Positions 10,758-23,253 of a DNA stretch of 64,000 nt are shown one piece after another. A program made the translations under genes and the position numbers. Source of the DNA: Homalodisca vitripennis (lineage: Eukaryota > Arthropoda > Insecta > Hemiptera > Cicadellidae); contig NW_025778062.1 in assembly GCF_021130785.1 (NCBI RefSeq), forward strand, positions 1 to 64,000, in the 5' to 3' direction. The notes beneath the pieces are model-generated. The model saw only the letters and a program-made list of their open reading frames with translations. It had not been told where the DNA came from and searched no databases. Positions within the stretch are counted from its first letter, which is position 1. The number at the start of each line of letters is the position of its first letter.

Positions 10758-12540
10758 CAGTAGACTCCCTCTCATTCAGCTTCGTTTGGTTTAGCCAACT
10801 GCCTAAATGGTTTAGACTGACTGACTGTGTTCGCTGAGGTGCTGGCTGGCAACAGGTCATCACAAGATTATCGAGCGATGGCAATGTGCTCATTCCTTTC
10901 TTTAAATTGGTCAGTTGCCTTCTGTATTTGATCAAGTAGAGACGTATAGTACAAGTACATGTACATTAGTATTCTTTTCTTGAGTGAACGTTTGTGTGTG
11001 TGTGGGGCTGTTTGGATTCGTTTTCGGTATGAGTGCTTAACGTAAGAGTACTACTTTTGTGACAATGGAACAATGGCTGAAAGCACTAGAGTGTATAGCC
11101 AAAGGTGAATCGGTGCAAAGTATTTGTAGTCAGTAAAAGCATGGTAAATGTTCGGGGTCGAAACAGAGACTTTTTGTACGCAGATTGAAACGGACAAAGT
11201 TCTTGCATCTCGTTGCACTTTAAAGAAACCTAACAATGAGTTAGTTGGTGATGCTCTATGGTTGTGGTCTTTGCAAGAATGTAGAAGAGGAACGCCAGTT
11301 AGTGGCACCACTTTACAATAAAAGGCTGTTATCCTACACAATAAATTTCAAGGGGAAGGGGAATTTGTGGCTAGTGATACTTTTACACTGGAAACATAGG
11401 CATGGTGTTTATTTTCTGGGAGTGTGATCCCAGCAAAAAGCTATCAGCGGACCCGGCAGTAGCAAGTGATTTCACACAAAAAATTTGAAAAAGTGTTTGC
11501 CGAAAATAACTTAAGCCCAGAACAAGTACAAAATATTGACGAAACTGGGGTAAACTTCCAACTTTTATCTTGAAAAACATTGGCTGCGGCAACAGAAAAG
11601 TCTGCCCCTAGCTTTAAAGTAAGCAAGAAAAGAATTACAGGGGCTCTTTGTTCCAATTCTTTAGACACCCACAGACTAGCTCCTTTTGTCATCGGTACGT
11701 CAGCAAATTCCAGGACATTTAAAAACTTGGACGTCAAAAGCTATCAGTGTGCTCTTTATGGGTCACAGAAATCGGCTTGAATGGATTCTCATTTATTTAA
11801 ACAGTGATTTATTTGTGAGTTTGTGCCTGAAATAAAAAGTCACTTGTTAAGTTTGAAGTTTCCTGTAAACGCACTTTTTGTTCTCGACAATGCGCCTACC
11901 CACACCCGGATGAAATGACATGTGAGTGTGAGACTGAAATAAAACTGTATTTTCTGCTTGTATTTGTGTGACAATTCTCAAACAGCCAATGGATCAAGGG
12001 GTCATTGAATGCGTTAAATGGAAGTACAGCAGAAAGCTCATTTCAGAAGTTCTATTCGACCTAGAAAACGATGTGACCTAATGCAAGTGTTAAATAAAAT
12101 CAACGTGAAGGACATCATTTTCATGGTGGCTAAGGCCTATGATGAAATAACGGCCTTGACAATAATAGTCATGGAGAAAAAAGTGTGGCCAGACATTGAA
12201 AAAGCTTTTGAAAAGGATGGAAATAATCTTGTTGCACCCGACCTTGAACATGAAGCAGAGGAACAGGCAGAAATCCTAAGTGACTTAATGCGGCTACCTC
12301 ACACTGAAGACGTTGTGGAAGATGTTTTAGGGTGGATGACCGCTGAAAAGGAGCTCGATAATGAAGTTTTGAATGGTGAAGAAATAGCTTAGTCGGTTCT
12401 ACAGCGTCAAGATACCCAGGATGTAGAAAAAGAAGATGATTTCGACAGTGAGGTAGATGATGAAGGTAATATGAGTCACGCAGAGGGAGTACCAGCCCTC
12501 CAACTGGCTATATTGAGCAACAGGTGCATTCTACAGCAGT
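10758..12540 (+). mobile_element. pogo/Tigger-type DNA transposon relic
   Basis: The left terminus begins CAGTAGACTCCC at 10758 directly after a TA, as expected for pogo/Tigger elements, and is close to the terminus of the element at 53243 (CAGTAGAGTCCC). The transposase relic follows on the plus strand. A matching right terminus was not found, so the right edge is only where the recognisable coding sequence stops. It lies in the 24-kb host intron. Confidence 0.75.
11066..12392 (+). pseudogene. Tigger transposase (CENP-B HTH + DDE), multiply broken
   Basis: The parts appear in family order but in changing frames. EQWLKALECIAKGESVQ is the N-terminal psq/HTH region; C-R-R-G-T-P-V-S-G then K-A and an EFVAS stretch are the CENP-B-type HTH; NIDETGVNF carries the first catalytic Asp; APSFKVSKKRITGALCSN follows; LFVLDNAPTHT holds the second Asp. 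An open segment from 12018 to 12392 is the C-terminal region. In-frame stops (near 11573 and 11780) and frame changes make it a dead copy of a cut-and-paste transposase that integrates at TA. Confidence 0.85.
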
Positions 12541-12929
12541 CGATGTCATGTTTTTGAGGAAGTAGCATGAATATGCAGCAAGGAAGCCATGATGGATAGC
12601 CACTAAATGGAGAAATACCCTGACATAAAATAGCTGTGATAGTCCTGCCTTAAGTGGCTACGGAGCAAAACATAATCTACTCTCTAGATAGCTCTCATAA
12701 AATAGACAGACAAATTTTAACTGATCACTAATTTGCATACTACCAACCAGCTGACATCAAAATATTTACAAAACTATGGTAATTTGCCTATTAGATTAAT
12801 TTTATGCTTTTTGTATGTAAAAGTACATAAAAAACATGATCAGTAATTTGCGTACTGCTGATCAGCTGATTATATTAGACTGAAAGCACATTAATACTTA
12901 TAAAACTTCACTAAGCGAGAAATTCACTA

Positions 12930-14580
12930 GAAATTCTCAAAGCGAGTTCTTCAGTGTCGCCTCTCAGGTTACGGAGGTAGTCTGGAAGGAGGTTTTTAAA
13001 TTTTTCGGCCTATGTATGATGGTTTTTTTCTAAGAGGGCTGTTCTGTGTTGCGGAAGGGTAAACCTTGAGGCATGGTGTATGGAGTAATTGTGGATGTCC
13101 ATGTGAATCTGCAGGTGTAATTTGTCTACGTGTAAGATCACTTCATAGAGTAGAGTAGAGTGCAGGTACTGTAAGTATGCCTAGGGTCTGGTAGGCCTGT
13201 CGGCAGCTCTGCAAGAGTCCTAACTGCCTTCTTTTGTAGAACAAGCATTCTCTTAAGATTCCCTAACAAGATTCCCCAGATTATGAGGCTGTACCTAATG
13301 TGAGACTCTACTAATGCATAGTAGGCTACTTTTGCCACTTCCAGAGTGCCAACCCATTTGATACGTTTAACAACGTAGATACCTGTACTGATATTTCTGC
13401 AAATGTTGTTCACATGATCTGTCCAGGTGAGACTGCTGTCTGGAGTTACACCTAAAAACTTAGTCTGATTAAGCACTTATATATTGGGATTGCTTGCGGG
13501 TTGAACTTTTTTCTTGCTACTTGTTTAGTTTTGTCAGGATTTATCACCAAGTCATTTAATTTGCTGTTAAGTAATGGCATTTTTGTAGAGATGGAACAGA
13601 GTTATTATATAATTCTTCAGCTGAGCCATTTCTTAAAAGGAGTTTTTTTGTCTGCTTACATTATACAGCTGGTACTATTGTTTTTTATTAGAGCTGAGAG
13701 ATTATTAGTCAGCAGAATAAACAGAATGGGTCCCAGCACAGATCCCTGTGGGACTCCTCTTGTAATTGGTTTAGGGTATGATCTGAACATGCTAGTGAGG
13801 TTAGATGTTGTATGCTTAATCTCCACCACTTGTGATCTTCCTTTTAGACAGCTATCAAACTACTTGTTTTCTAAGCCTCTTACTTACAAGGCTGCAAGTT
13901 TTATGGAGATAAGATTGTGCCTCAAACAGTGAAAGGCTTTGCTGTAATCTAGAAATAACGCAGTTACAAATTGTCCTTCTTCTATACTGTCAATTATGGA
14001 TAAAGTTGATTTTCCCTTTTGAAAGCCATGCTGACAGTCAGGAATTGGGCCATGTTTTGTAAGATGTGTCATTATCCAGTTCAATACAATTGTTTGTATA
14101 ATTTTTTTTAAAATGTAGAAATTAATGATATGGGTCTATAATTTTTGGGATCAGTTGTTGGCCTCTTTTTGTGCTTGGGGTATACCTTGGAGATTTTAAG
14201 TTTTGTAGGAAATTGGCCTTAGAAAAAATGACTTATTTATGATTGATGTAAGAGGTTGAGTCAATTATTCTTCTGTGCAATCCTTAACATTTTTTGAAGA
14301 TTATTCATCTGTACCACTGGATGATTTATTTTTTAGGCTGTGTATTACTTGTTTTACTTCTTTCCATGTTGTGGTAGTCAGATGAAATGGTTGTTTAAAT
14401 CCTCTCCAAGTCTGCAATCTCCCAATTGTTGGTTATTTTGTTGTATTGTCAGTTCTACTATTTGATTAAAATAAGTGTTTAGTTGTTCAGCTACATGAAT
14501 AGGTCTCTCTGTATTTATTAGGTACCATACAGCTTTGAACTTGTTGTCAGATGTCATTAATTTGTCAGGTATTTTCATTT
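12930..14580 (-). pseudogene. decayed CR1/Jockey-group LINE, ORF2 3' half
   Basis: Read on the minus strand: a piece upstream of the RT core (14578-14378), QHGFQKGKSTLSIIDSI and LFLDYSKAFHCLRHNL (RT finger/palm, 14084-13884), a degenerate PQG-type region near 13750, KFLGVTPDSSLTWTDHV and a thumb region (13476-13138), then FKNLLPDYLRNLR near 12985. Many stops and shifts separate them and YADD is not recognisable. This is older than the LINEs at 5.4 and 34 kb. No terminal microsatellite was identified. Confidence 0.8.
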
Positions 14581-14599
14581 TGTTGTTGTTCTTTTACTT

Positions 14600-15840
14600 T
14601 ATAAAAGATGAGGAAACTAACAGCAAGTTGGTGCACTCGATGTTCACTTAATGTCATGCAGGACTTCAACGTCTGAAGTTATTGAAAGAAAATAGCATTT
14701 AAGTGTTTTTGAAAAGTTCACCATACCAGAGGGTGTTGAATACATTTGAATAAATTTTAATAAATTAAATAAACTAAATTCAAAGTTAAAAATTTAACTG
14801 GATTAAAAAAACAGGTTTCTTTATAAACAAATATAGTTTATTTTTAGGGTACTTTGGGAGGTTTAGTCTCCCTCATACCTTTCCATGATTACGCCACTGC
14901 TTCTGAGTCATCTCTCCAACGTTCTAATAAATCTATATTAAATTTGTACAATTTTATTCAATTTAGACTAGAGAAATTTAAGTGATTTTAAGCAAGTTTC
15001 CATTTTTAACTCACAGATATTGTTGAGTGAAGCACCTGGGCAACCCATTGCCGTCCCTGTAGTAACTCTGTTTTGCCTGAGAAAAATACAACAAGGTTAT
15101 ATACATGGCCGACACATGACAAAAATCATAAATCTGTTTTTAACTGAACCATAAAATGAATATTGGAGGTTTTGAGTATTTTTAATTTCTGTAAAGTACC
15201 CATTTAACAATTGTGTTTTTGTACTAAGAAATTATGATGTGTTCCCGAAATGTTCTTTTTGCTTTTTTTTACATGTCATCATCATACAAACGAAGCCAAT
15301 CGTCTATTTGGGCATCAGTTATTTCCATGGTACAATAAACATTAGAAAAAAAACCATAAAATACTCCAGGACACGTGATAGCTGTCTGCACTATGCACCT
15401 ACACCGAACTCACCAAGTGCAAACACTCATGACAGAGGACTGTGATGACATCTAGTAAAAGACGTCCGAATTACTTGCGATGCTGGTTGTCATAGAAATT
15501 CTTCTTGCGAAATATTATGGAAGACAATTGAATAAAACAGGAACAATTATAATGATGCATAATATTATGTCAGTAGCACACTTTTACACATTTGCTAAAC
15601 ATATTATTAGGTCAATAACAATGAGGGGTTAATTAACATCCAATAACAAAATTCCTTTCAATGCATCGATTCTGTCATATTTTATAATATTTTGGTAATG
15701 TAATATATGTTATAGAATTTTTAATGCTAATATGGTTATTTTATAACTCCTTCTCACATAAACCATTAAAATGGCACTCACTGCAAATGCGGCAGATTAA
15801 ACCAGTGACACTGATGCATATACAACCCATTACATTCTTT
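14600..15840. other. AT-rich intron stretch without recognised genes
   Basis: Intronic AT-rich DNA. Short open frames, such as those at 15239 and 15724, have no family signature apart from the LINE scrap that begins about 15850. Nothing else was recognised. Confidence 0.5.
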
Positions 15841-15849
15841 CATGAGACC

Positions 15850-16163
15850 ATTAATTTTTTGTTTCACATTAATTTTTCTCGTACAATGGCACATTTTTCA
15901 TCACCTTTGAATACAATGATGAGATTACATAATTCTTTGCCTGGGGAGGTTGATATATTTTTGCATAGTATTAATCAATACAAAAGACTTTGTCAGAGGG
16001 ATATAAACTGAGCTAGACTATCTAATACCTTTTATATACATATTTAACAAATATACTATACTACAATATTTTTATTAAGATGTTTATACTTTTAATTACA
16101 CACACACACACGCGCGCGCGCGCACGTTCTTTTTGTTATGGCTTATCTTGACTTTGTTAATAT
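15850..16163 (+). mobile_element. LINE 3' fragment, left part (split by Gypsy A)
   Basis: It encodes an ORF2 tail (FHINFSRTMAHFSSPLN, then a stop near 16011) and the start of the 3' UTR. The same sequence occurs uninterrupted on the minus strand at 58888-59594. The element is cut at 16163 by Gypsy element A and resumes at 26658. The last four bases before the LTR, ATAT at 16160-16163, are duplicated at 26654-26657. Confidence 0.85.
16098..16126. repeat. (CA)n-(CG)n dinucleotide tract
   Basis: A CA run switches directly to a CG run in the 3' UTR of the LINE fragment. The related copy at 59167-59182 has only a plain TG/CA run. Alternating CA/CG tracts can adopt Z-DNA. Confidence 0.85.
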
Positions 16164-16510
16164 TGTGACGACGGGGCCCTTTTTCCCCGCCGTCTGATGT
16201 GGAGAGGGAGAGGTCAACACGGAACACCTGATGTTGTGCAGTCGAGGAGGTGTCGTCTATGGGTAGAGACATTGCGTGTGGTGAGAGCGGACCGGGGACG
16301 TGCTGGTGGCGCGGCACGAGCGGCGGCGATGCTACGGACGGTTAGATAGGTTTAGGTGGTAGAATGTGATGAATAAATGATGTTGTTTTAAGAAGAGTGA
16401 GTAGTTATTTGTTACGTACCTCGTCACGGCCAAGCAGAGTGTATGGAGCAGCCCCAAGGACTAACAGGGTGAGTTATAGTAGAAATAACTTGATCACACA
16501 GTACGTGACA
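16164..16510 (+). repeat. Gypsy A 5' LTR
   Basis: Starts TGTGACGACGGGGCCC and ends ACAGTACGTGACA. Compared with the 3' LTR it has one extra T and one extra C in adjacent homopolymers near its start, and one extra T near position 160. Confidence 0.95.
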
Positions 16511-16515
16511 AATTT

Positions 16516-16531
16516 TGGTGGAGGTGCCGGG
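16516..16531 (+). promoter_or_regulatory. Gypsy A primer-binding site
   Basis: TGGTGGAGGTGCCGGG begins five bases after the 5' LTR. The leading TGG would pair with a tRNA CCA end. The tRNA species was not identified. Confidence 0.6.
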
Positions 16532-17168
16532 TAGTCCTGAGGCGTGATAGCCTGAGACGGACTTGACTTTGAAAAATTGTAGTAAGATTTTAAGTGAAAA
16601 AAAAAAAAAAATAATAATAATAATATGAGTCCTTTTGTTGAGTATTCTGGAAATTAGTATAATAGCAAGTGGTAACCCGTAAGTGATGCTAATTTAAGTA
16701 TGTTTTAGTTATTATTTAATACCTAGTTCAGTACTTGTTATTTTATAAAAAGCATTCAATTGATATTTCTGTCTGTCGTAAGCCGCCGGTTTAATTTTTC
16801 CATATTTGAAGCTAAACAATTTGGAGAAGAAATGTTGGATTGTTGGTCTGATGTAATGTTGGTGAAAGAAGATCTAAGGGACGTGTGAAGTGTGAAGTGA
16901 ATATATTATAGTAATGAAGTGATTATTTAAATAGATTGCTGCAATAATCAGTGATTGTATACTAATTATTTGTACGTGATTAATGTGACGGGATTATAGT
17001 TTAGTATGAATTTGGATGTTATTGTAAAAAATTTATTAGTGTTTTAGCAAGGTTCTAATTGTTTTAGATAATGTGATCAGTGAACTGTGAGAAAAATACT
17101 GTTGTGGATTATTATTATTGTGTCTTATTAGTTATAAGTGTGACAGTGAACGGTAATAGTTGTAGCTA

Positions 17169-18327
17169 GTGAGAGATATACTTTACTTACTGCTTATGAA
17201 CGGGACCCCAGTTCACTTTAGTGTAGTGACGAGGAGTAGAAGCAGGCAGGATTCACAGTCGCAGAGTAGTTCCCCAGTTTCTGAGTTTGAAAACTTAGCT
17301 CAGAAGACTGAATTAAGCCCTCTTCTTGAGGAATCTTTAGACGACAGCTTCGAAGAGTTGAGGGTAAACGAGCAAGAGTGTCGGTCGGTGCAAGAGAGTA
17401 GTGAAGAAATAGAGCCATTAAGAAATAGAGTAGTAGCCATGGCTGAAGCTAGAGGACCTATTATTACTCCCCCAAAGTTTCGTGGTAGCCCAGAAGAGAA
17501 TGTAGAGGAGTATTTGCAAGCCTATGAGAGAGTAGCGAGAGCTAACGGTTGGGACGAAGCAAAGAAGTTAGTGGTTATCCCTTGTTATCTGGAGGGGGCA
17601 GCCCTAAAGTGGTATGAAAATTTAGAACAGGCAGAAGAAAATAACTTGACTTGGGATATTGTAAAGCGAAAGATGAAAGAAGCATTCCAGTCAATTGCTT
17701 GGGAGGAGCAATTGGAATTTAAACTAAGACTTAGGATGCAAGGAGAGGACGAGCAGGTTGAGGCCTATATCCAGGATGTACTAAATCTGTGTAACAAATT
17801 AGACCCCAATATGGCTGAAAGAAGCAAAATCAAGCATGTTCTAAGGGGCTTGAAACCATCATTACTTGAAAAAGTGATGATGATGAACAACGAAACTTTG
17901 GAAAATGTTTTAGCCAACGTAAGAAAAGTACAAACTGCAAGATTTATAGCGGGCCAAAGGGTCGACCAACTCTTGACAGAACCCATAACCAGAGGAGCGG
18001 GACCGATAACCGTACCCCATGCGTCACAACCAAGTAGTAGCTCGTTAGAGAACAAAATTGAAAACCTAATGAGTGAATTCGCTAAGTTTTAGTATGAGTC
18101 TTATGGAACAAAGGAAAAATGAGGAGAAACACACTACTCAACGGAGGGATGTAGGCTACTATGGAGGTCAAAACCAAAGGGGTCGTGGTTCATTTCGGGG
18201 TTCAAATCGTGGACGAACAGCAGACGGTAGAGTGATTTGTTACAAATGTAACCGTGTGGGACACTTTGCTATAAACTGCAGATCAAATCTAGGTAGAGGA
18301 CAGGGAAACGACAGAGGGGGACGCTAG
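17169..18327 (+). CDS. Gypsy A gag (capsid + CCHC zinc knuckle), one frame break
   Basis: The first part (17169-18092, 307 codons) has an acidic S-rich N terminus and then a Retrotrans_gag capsid domain: PPKFRGSPEENVEEYLQAYE, LEGAALKWYENL and EDEQVEAYIQDVLNLCNKL. It stops at TAG in the run AAG TTT TAG T. The frame one base on continues to 18327 with a Q/R/G-rich stretch and the zinc knuckle CYKCNRVGHFAINC (C-x2-C-x4-H-x4-C), which binds RNA. Removing one T joins the two parts. A TTT-TAG site could in principle allow +1 slippage, but given the indel noise in the LTRs a false extra T is likelier. Confidence 0.85.
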
Positions 18328-18614
18328 AGGAGGGAGTTAGCGTTCCTACTAATAGAAACTCCCCAAATGAAAGTGAAATCCCAAGTAGCAGGATAGCCAC
18401 ATTATGTGAAACTCATGAACAGGAAGAGTGGAGAGACACATGGAGACAATATAGCGGATCCCCGAGGAGTAGATGGATTCAGGGTGGTTTTCATCAGCGT
18501 TATCAGACAGAAGAACGGAAGAAACCCGCTACGTGGCATCAAGGGGTGTCAAGCAATCCAGGATCGATTAGAACTCTAGGGGTTCTTGAAGTTCACGCCC
18601 AAACATTAATATGA
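18303..18614 (+). pseudogene. Gypsy A pol start (truncated)
   Basis: After the zinc knuckle, the -1 frame relative to the knuckle opens near 18303, overlapping the gag end as in a usual gag/pol -1 overlap. It runs about 100 codons (including CETHEQEEWRDTWRQY) to TGA at 18612-18614. This would be the linker before protease. No DTG/DSG protease motif follows, and the rest of pol is deleted. Confidence 0.5.
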
Positions 18615-19291
18615 TATAAGGTTTTGTTGCATAATTAGATATACTACAGCGATGTACTAATATAATTAGGTACAGTGAATGACGTTTTGTACTTCAGACG
18701 TAATATAATATTTTAATGTTTTGTTAAAATCATGTAATGATAAGTGTGAGATAAATCTATGCCAATTATAACCGTGAAGTTGCCTAGGATAAGGTGTGTC
18801 TAATAAGATAGTTACAGGGACACGAGACGGGCGGTGCCCGGACCGGGTGCGCAGCAGCTGATCTGGTGCAGGGTCACGGTCAGGTCACTGAGATGACATT
18901 GAACCTGTGTCGTATGACTGCGGTATGAATGATGAATGAGTGGTGGCCACCAAATGAGCAAATGAGTGAAAGAATGATATGTTATAAAATATGAATGTTA
19001 TCAAGAATTAATAGGTAGAATGATTAATGTTAGTATAATGTTACAAGTGAAATAATGTTGGTGTTTATGTAACAATACAATATGAAAATGTTAGAGTAGG
19101 GGTATAGTGTATACCTATTTAAACTAAAGTAAGGGCTGAGTAAGAGTTTAAAAGTGTATTTCACATTCGCTAAGAAATGGGGCCCCTTGAAACCGTGTTT
19201 AATGATAATAGAATAATGACCATTATAAAATGATGTACCGTAGTAACTAACACAGTTGGTATTTTATATAATAACATGTAACAACTATTAA
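18615..19291 (+). other. non-coding inside of Gypsy A, left
   Basis: AT-rich filler where pol should be. No protein motif was recognised in any frame. The matching stretch to the right of element B (24850-26297) is also non-coding. Confidence 0.6.
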
Positions 19292-19296
19292 GATGT

Positions 19297-19635
19297 TGTG
19301 ATGTTCGTGGCCGGTGGTAATAATACTGGGTAATTAAATTACACCAATTAAAGGAAACTATTGTACTACATCTTGGTCGGGAGGACGCGGGTTTTTACGG
19401 ACCGTGGGTAAAAACTGGACTGGGCAGAACACTCGCTGCTGGAATGGTAAGGAACGTTGGCGGGGAGAAGTGGCGTGACCTCAGTAGCCAATAGGATTTA
19501 TTCAAACAGTATGGTCTCATATTACGTCACATACATATAACCGCCAACGGCCAGATCGATAATCAACATTCCTATCTTACAAATATATTTTTAGATAGCT
19601 GACTATTTATATTAGATTCAGATATGTACACCACA
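19297..19635 (-). repeat. Gypsy B 3' LTR
   Basis: 339 bp. It differs from the other LTR at four sites, each a one-base homopolymer length change (T5/T4, A2/A3, T2/T3, T5/T4), with no substitutions. Confidence 0.95.
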
Positions 19636-20447
19636 TTTCCTCCTTCCAAAGTTGAAAAAACACTGCAAAATAAACACACTACATAGTTCAACAAAAAAAA
19701 AAACATTGTTGAAATTCAATTAACACATTAATACAGTAACATCAATAAATTTTCCTTAAACTACAATAAAGCAAAATGGTATGAACGCTTTGGGTTAACA
19801 CAACTAAGACAAATAAAAACAATATAATGGAACAAACTAAAATAGAACAAAACAATATAATTTTACAAGTTCCAAGCCTATCCACGGGATTTCTAATCCG
19901 CACAGGATAGCGTCTATCATTGTTGTTGTTTGGGAACAGCTGGCGCGGCATGACAGCTGCCGTCGCAGCCGGTGACGTGTTGCCACGATCAGCTGTTTGT
20001 TTACCGTTAGAACGGCACGGACACTGAGAGGGGAGGGGAGCGAGCCACACGACCGCTCGGCCGGAGAGTGGGGACTCACTGCTATTGGTTCTCGCCCCAC
20101 CGGCGTCATGACCGGGGGGGAAGAGGAACTGTCATCGGAAAGCGTCAGCTGATTCTACCTGTTTTTTACATCAGCTGGCTCTCCCTGCACGGCTACAATC
20201 TGATCAATAATGCCGTCTGAACACAATGCCAGACGTCAATTCAACTTCGTATATAACATTGCTGATCTGCTTAATTACCGTAGCACTAATCCATTTGTCG
20301 CGGGTGCGATAGTCCCTAACAATTACATTTTGACCAGGATAAAAATAGTCTAATTTTAGTTCCAGAGAAATACTCCTTTTGCTTGTCTTGTCTTTTACTA
20401 ACTGTCATTGACAGGTTAGGCCTTAATAAATCTAACCTAGTCCTTAA
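19636..20447 (-). other. Gypsy B region between pol and 3' LTR
   Basis: It contains the purine tract at 19636-19647 (as CT-rich DNA on the plus strand) and a GC-richer block around 19900-20200. No env motif was seen; a short integrase C-terminal tail may remain near 20400. Confidence 0.5.
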
Positions 20448-23110
20448 TTGCCTATTAAACATCAACTTTGCTGGGGTCTCATTGGTGGTAGCATGAACAG
20501 CATTTCGATAATCAAAACAATATTCTACTTAAAGCTATATTTTACATCTTTCTTATCACGTAAAGCACATTTGATCTTATTCTTAGCATATTTGACAGAG
20601 TTCTCTGCCAAACCGTTACTCATGGGATGGTATGGAGGACTCAAAGTATGTCTGATACCATTGTTTGACATAAAATTATGAAATTCGAATGAGGAAAATG
20701 GTGGACCATTGTCACTGTGGACAGTCTCTGGCAGACCAAACCTACTGAACAAATCTCTTAAATGATTTATGGCTACATTGGCTGAAGTGGAAGCTACAGG
20801 AAACACTTCCAGCCACTTGCTGAGTGCATCAACAATTAGTAGATACATTTTTCCATTAAATCGGACCTAAATAATCCCATGTGAAGCCTTTGCCATGGAC
20901 TTGGGGGATAATGCCACGTATGCAGCTGACACTTGCTATGGTTATTTCTCTCCATTAAACAGGAAGAACAATTATTTGCCAAGGACACAATTTGATCATC
21001 AATATTAGGCCACCAAACATAACTCCGAGCTATCGATTTCATTTTGACTATACCCATGTGGGATGAGTGAAGCTCGTTCCAGCACATATTTTTCTCATTT
21101 TGCTAGGCACTACTACTTTGTAACCCCAAACCAATATATTATTTACTATAGACAACTCTTCCCTCCTTGCAAAATATGGCAACAACTCCTTGTCATCCCC
21201 AGGGATGCTATTGGGCCACCCCGTGCCTTACATAACCAATAAACTTTACATAAAAATTGGATCTTTTAGCGTTTTCTGTTTGTACATTTTCAAAAGTTAA
21301 AGGCACAGAGCTTTCCCAAAAGACAATGCAAATAACTGCCCTTCCAGTGGTCATCGTCGCTCACTTCCGGCTCTTTCATTGTCAGTGGTAGCCGGCTGAA
21401 CGCGTCGGCATTGCCCGTGATCAGCTGATTTTATATATTCTATATTAAACTTGTACCCTGACAAAAATAAACTATAGCGCTGCAATCTGCTGGCGCTAAA
21501 CACTGACAAACCCTTATGAGGACCAAAATATTGATAGAAGCGGTTTGTGGTCCGTACATAAAGTAAAATTCCCTACCATACAGATATTGGTTAAATTTCT
21601 TCACGCCCCAGACAATTGCTAGAGCCTCTCGATCGATCTGGGAGTAGTTCTTTTCAGCATTAGTTTAGCGTTCTAGACTGGTATGCTAGTGGTTTTTCAA
21701 TACCTTCTGGTGTGACAAACACTCAGGACCGCACCTAGTCCAAAAGAAATCTCGCGTCTACCGCCAGCTTCAACGGAAGTTTTGCCGTCATAGTGCGCTA
21801 AGATAGTCCTCACTACTTAGCAGTTCTTTTACTCTATCAAATGCCTGAAAACATTGCCTGTTTGAAAATCAAATGGAACGTCTTTCTTTAATAAATTGTA
21901 CAATGGGCTTAAAATGCTTGATAAATTTGGAAGAAATTTAGAATAATAGTTAATTAGCCCAATTAGCGATTTAAATTTCTGAGACATTCTTTGGGATAGG
22001 TGCGTTCTTGATTGCTTCTACTTTCTTGGGATCGGTGTGCAAACCGTGTTTGTCAATGACAAACCCCAAATACTCTACTTGAATTAGCAAAGAAAGTACA
22101 TTTAACTCTTTTTGACAGTTAAGCCTTTCTCATTCAACCTCTTGCACACTTCTCTTAACTTCTCATAATGAGCCTTATCATTTTCAGCGGTTATTAGAAT
22201 ATCATCTAAAAATACTGCAATTTGATCTATACCCTGGAGAGTCTGCTCTATTTTCTTTTGAAAAATAGCACTTGCTGAGGTTATGCCAAAAGGAACACGG
22301 GAATAAACAAAATAAACCTTTGTGTGTACTTATGGTACACAGTTTCTGAGACTCTGGATCTAACTCTAATTGGGTATATGCTTGACACAAATCGATCTTA
22401 CTAAACTTCTCGCCCTTTTGCTGGTTTGCAAACAACTCATCTATTTCTTGGTAACGGAAATTTTTCTACTTCTAAACAAGGGTTCAATGTTACTTTAAAA
22501 TCACCGCAAATCCTGACTGAAACCGCATTTCTTTAATACAGGAACTATGGGCGTACCCCAATCTGAGCTACTTACAGGTATTAACACTTTCTCATCTACT
22601 AGCCTAGCTAGTTCGTTTTCAACCTTGGCTTTCAGGGAAAAAGGTATTGGCCTAGGTTTGAAATATTTAGGAACCGTGTTTTCTTTTACTGTTAACTTTA
22701 CAGGCTCGCCTTTAAAACAACCTATCTCGTCACTGAATACCTTAGGAAATTCTTTAAACAACTTGTTCTTAAGTTCAAGACAACTATCGGCATCGGTTCT
22801 ACTTATCTCAAATAACCTGTCATTATTTTTAAACGAAATTTCAACCCCTAGAGCACTTAACCATTCCCTACCTATAATGGATGAGCACCGGACTTGATGA
22901 CATACAAGTCCATTACTTTGTTTACTTTGTTATAATTAACTTCAACTTTGATCTTGCCTACAGGTGTGATAGGTTGATCAGTATAAGAGCTGAGTGTCAA
23001 CTCACTAGGTTCTAATTTACACATCTGGAAATGAGAATTGTAATATTCCTCACTGCAAAACACTCACAGAAGCCCCTGTATCAACCTCAAACGTTAAGGC
23101 TTTTACCATT
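20448..23110 (-). pseudogene. Gypsy B pol: protease, RT, RNase H, integrase (frameshifted)
   Basis: In order on the minus strand: the protease core VDTGASVSVL with the active-site Asp at 23068-23082; the RT start with KPRPIPFSLKAKVENELARL and SDWGTPIVPVLKK (22761-22501); FSKIDLCQAYTQLELDPESQ (22435-22370); and the catalytic FLDDILITAEN (LDD at 22201-22209). The RNase H region (about 22000-21100) is heavily broken. Integrase has WWPNID and then the Asp/Glu core: VDALSKWLEVFPV, SDNGPPF (near 20700) and GLAENSV. At least six frame changes occur. Two around 20850-20880 are each mended by removing one base. Since the LTR pair has no substitutions, much of this damage may be sequence error. Confidence 0.88.
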
Positions 23111-23253
23111 AACAATTAAATCAAGCTGAATTGGGTCTACCTTGACTCTGTCAGTCACCTTTTTCATTCATTCTAAATAAATTGGCTACATCCTCCACAA
23201 ATTGCTCAGTGTCCCCTGACACCTGATTACTGTCATCAACACCTTCTAGGTAG

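Noticed and set aside
19742..20109. env gene of Gypsy B
   Set aside because: Open frames between integrase and the 3' LTR are short and lack a signal peptide, transmembrane segment or cleavage motif.
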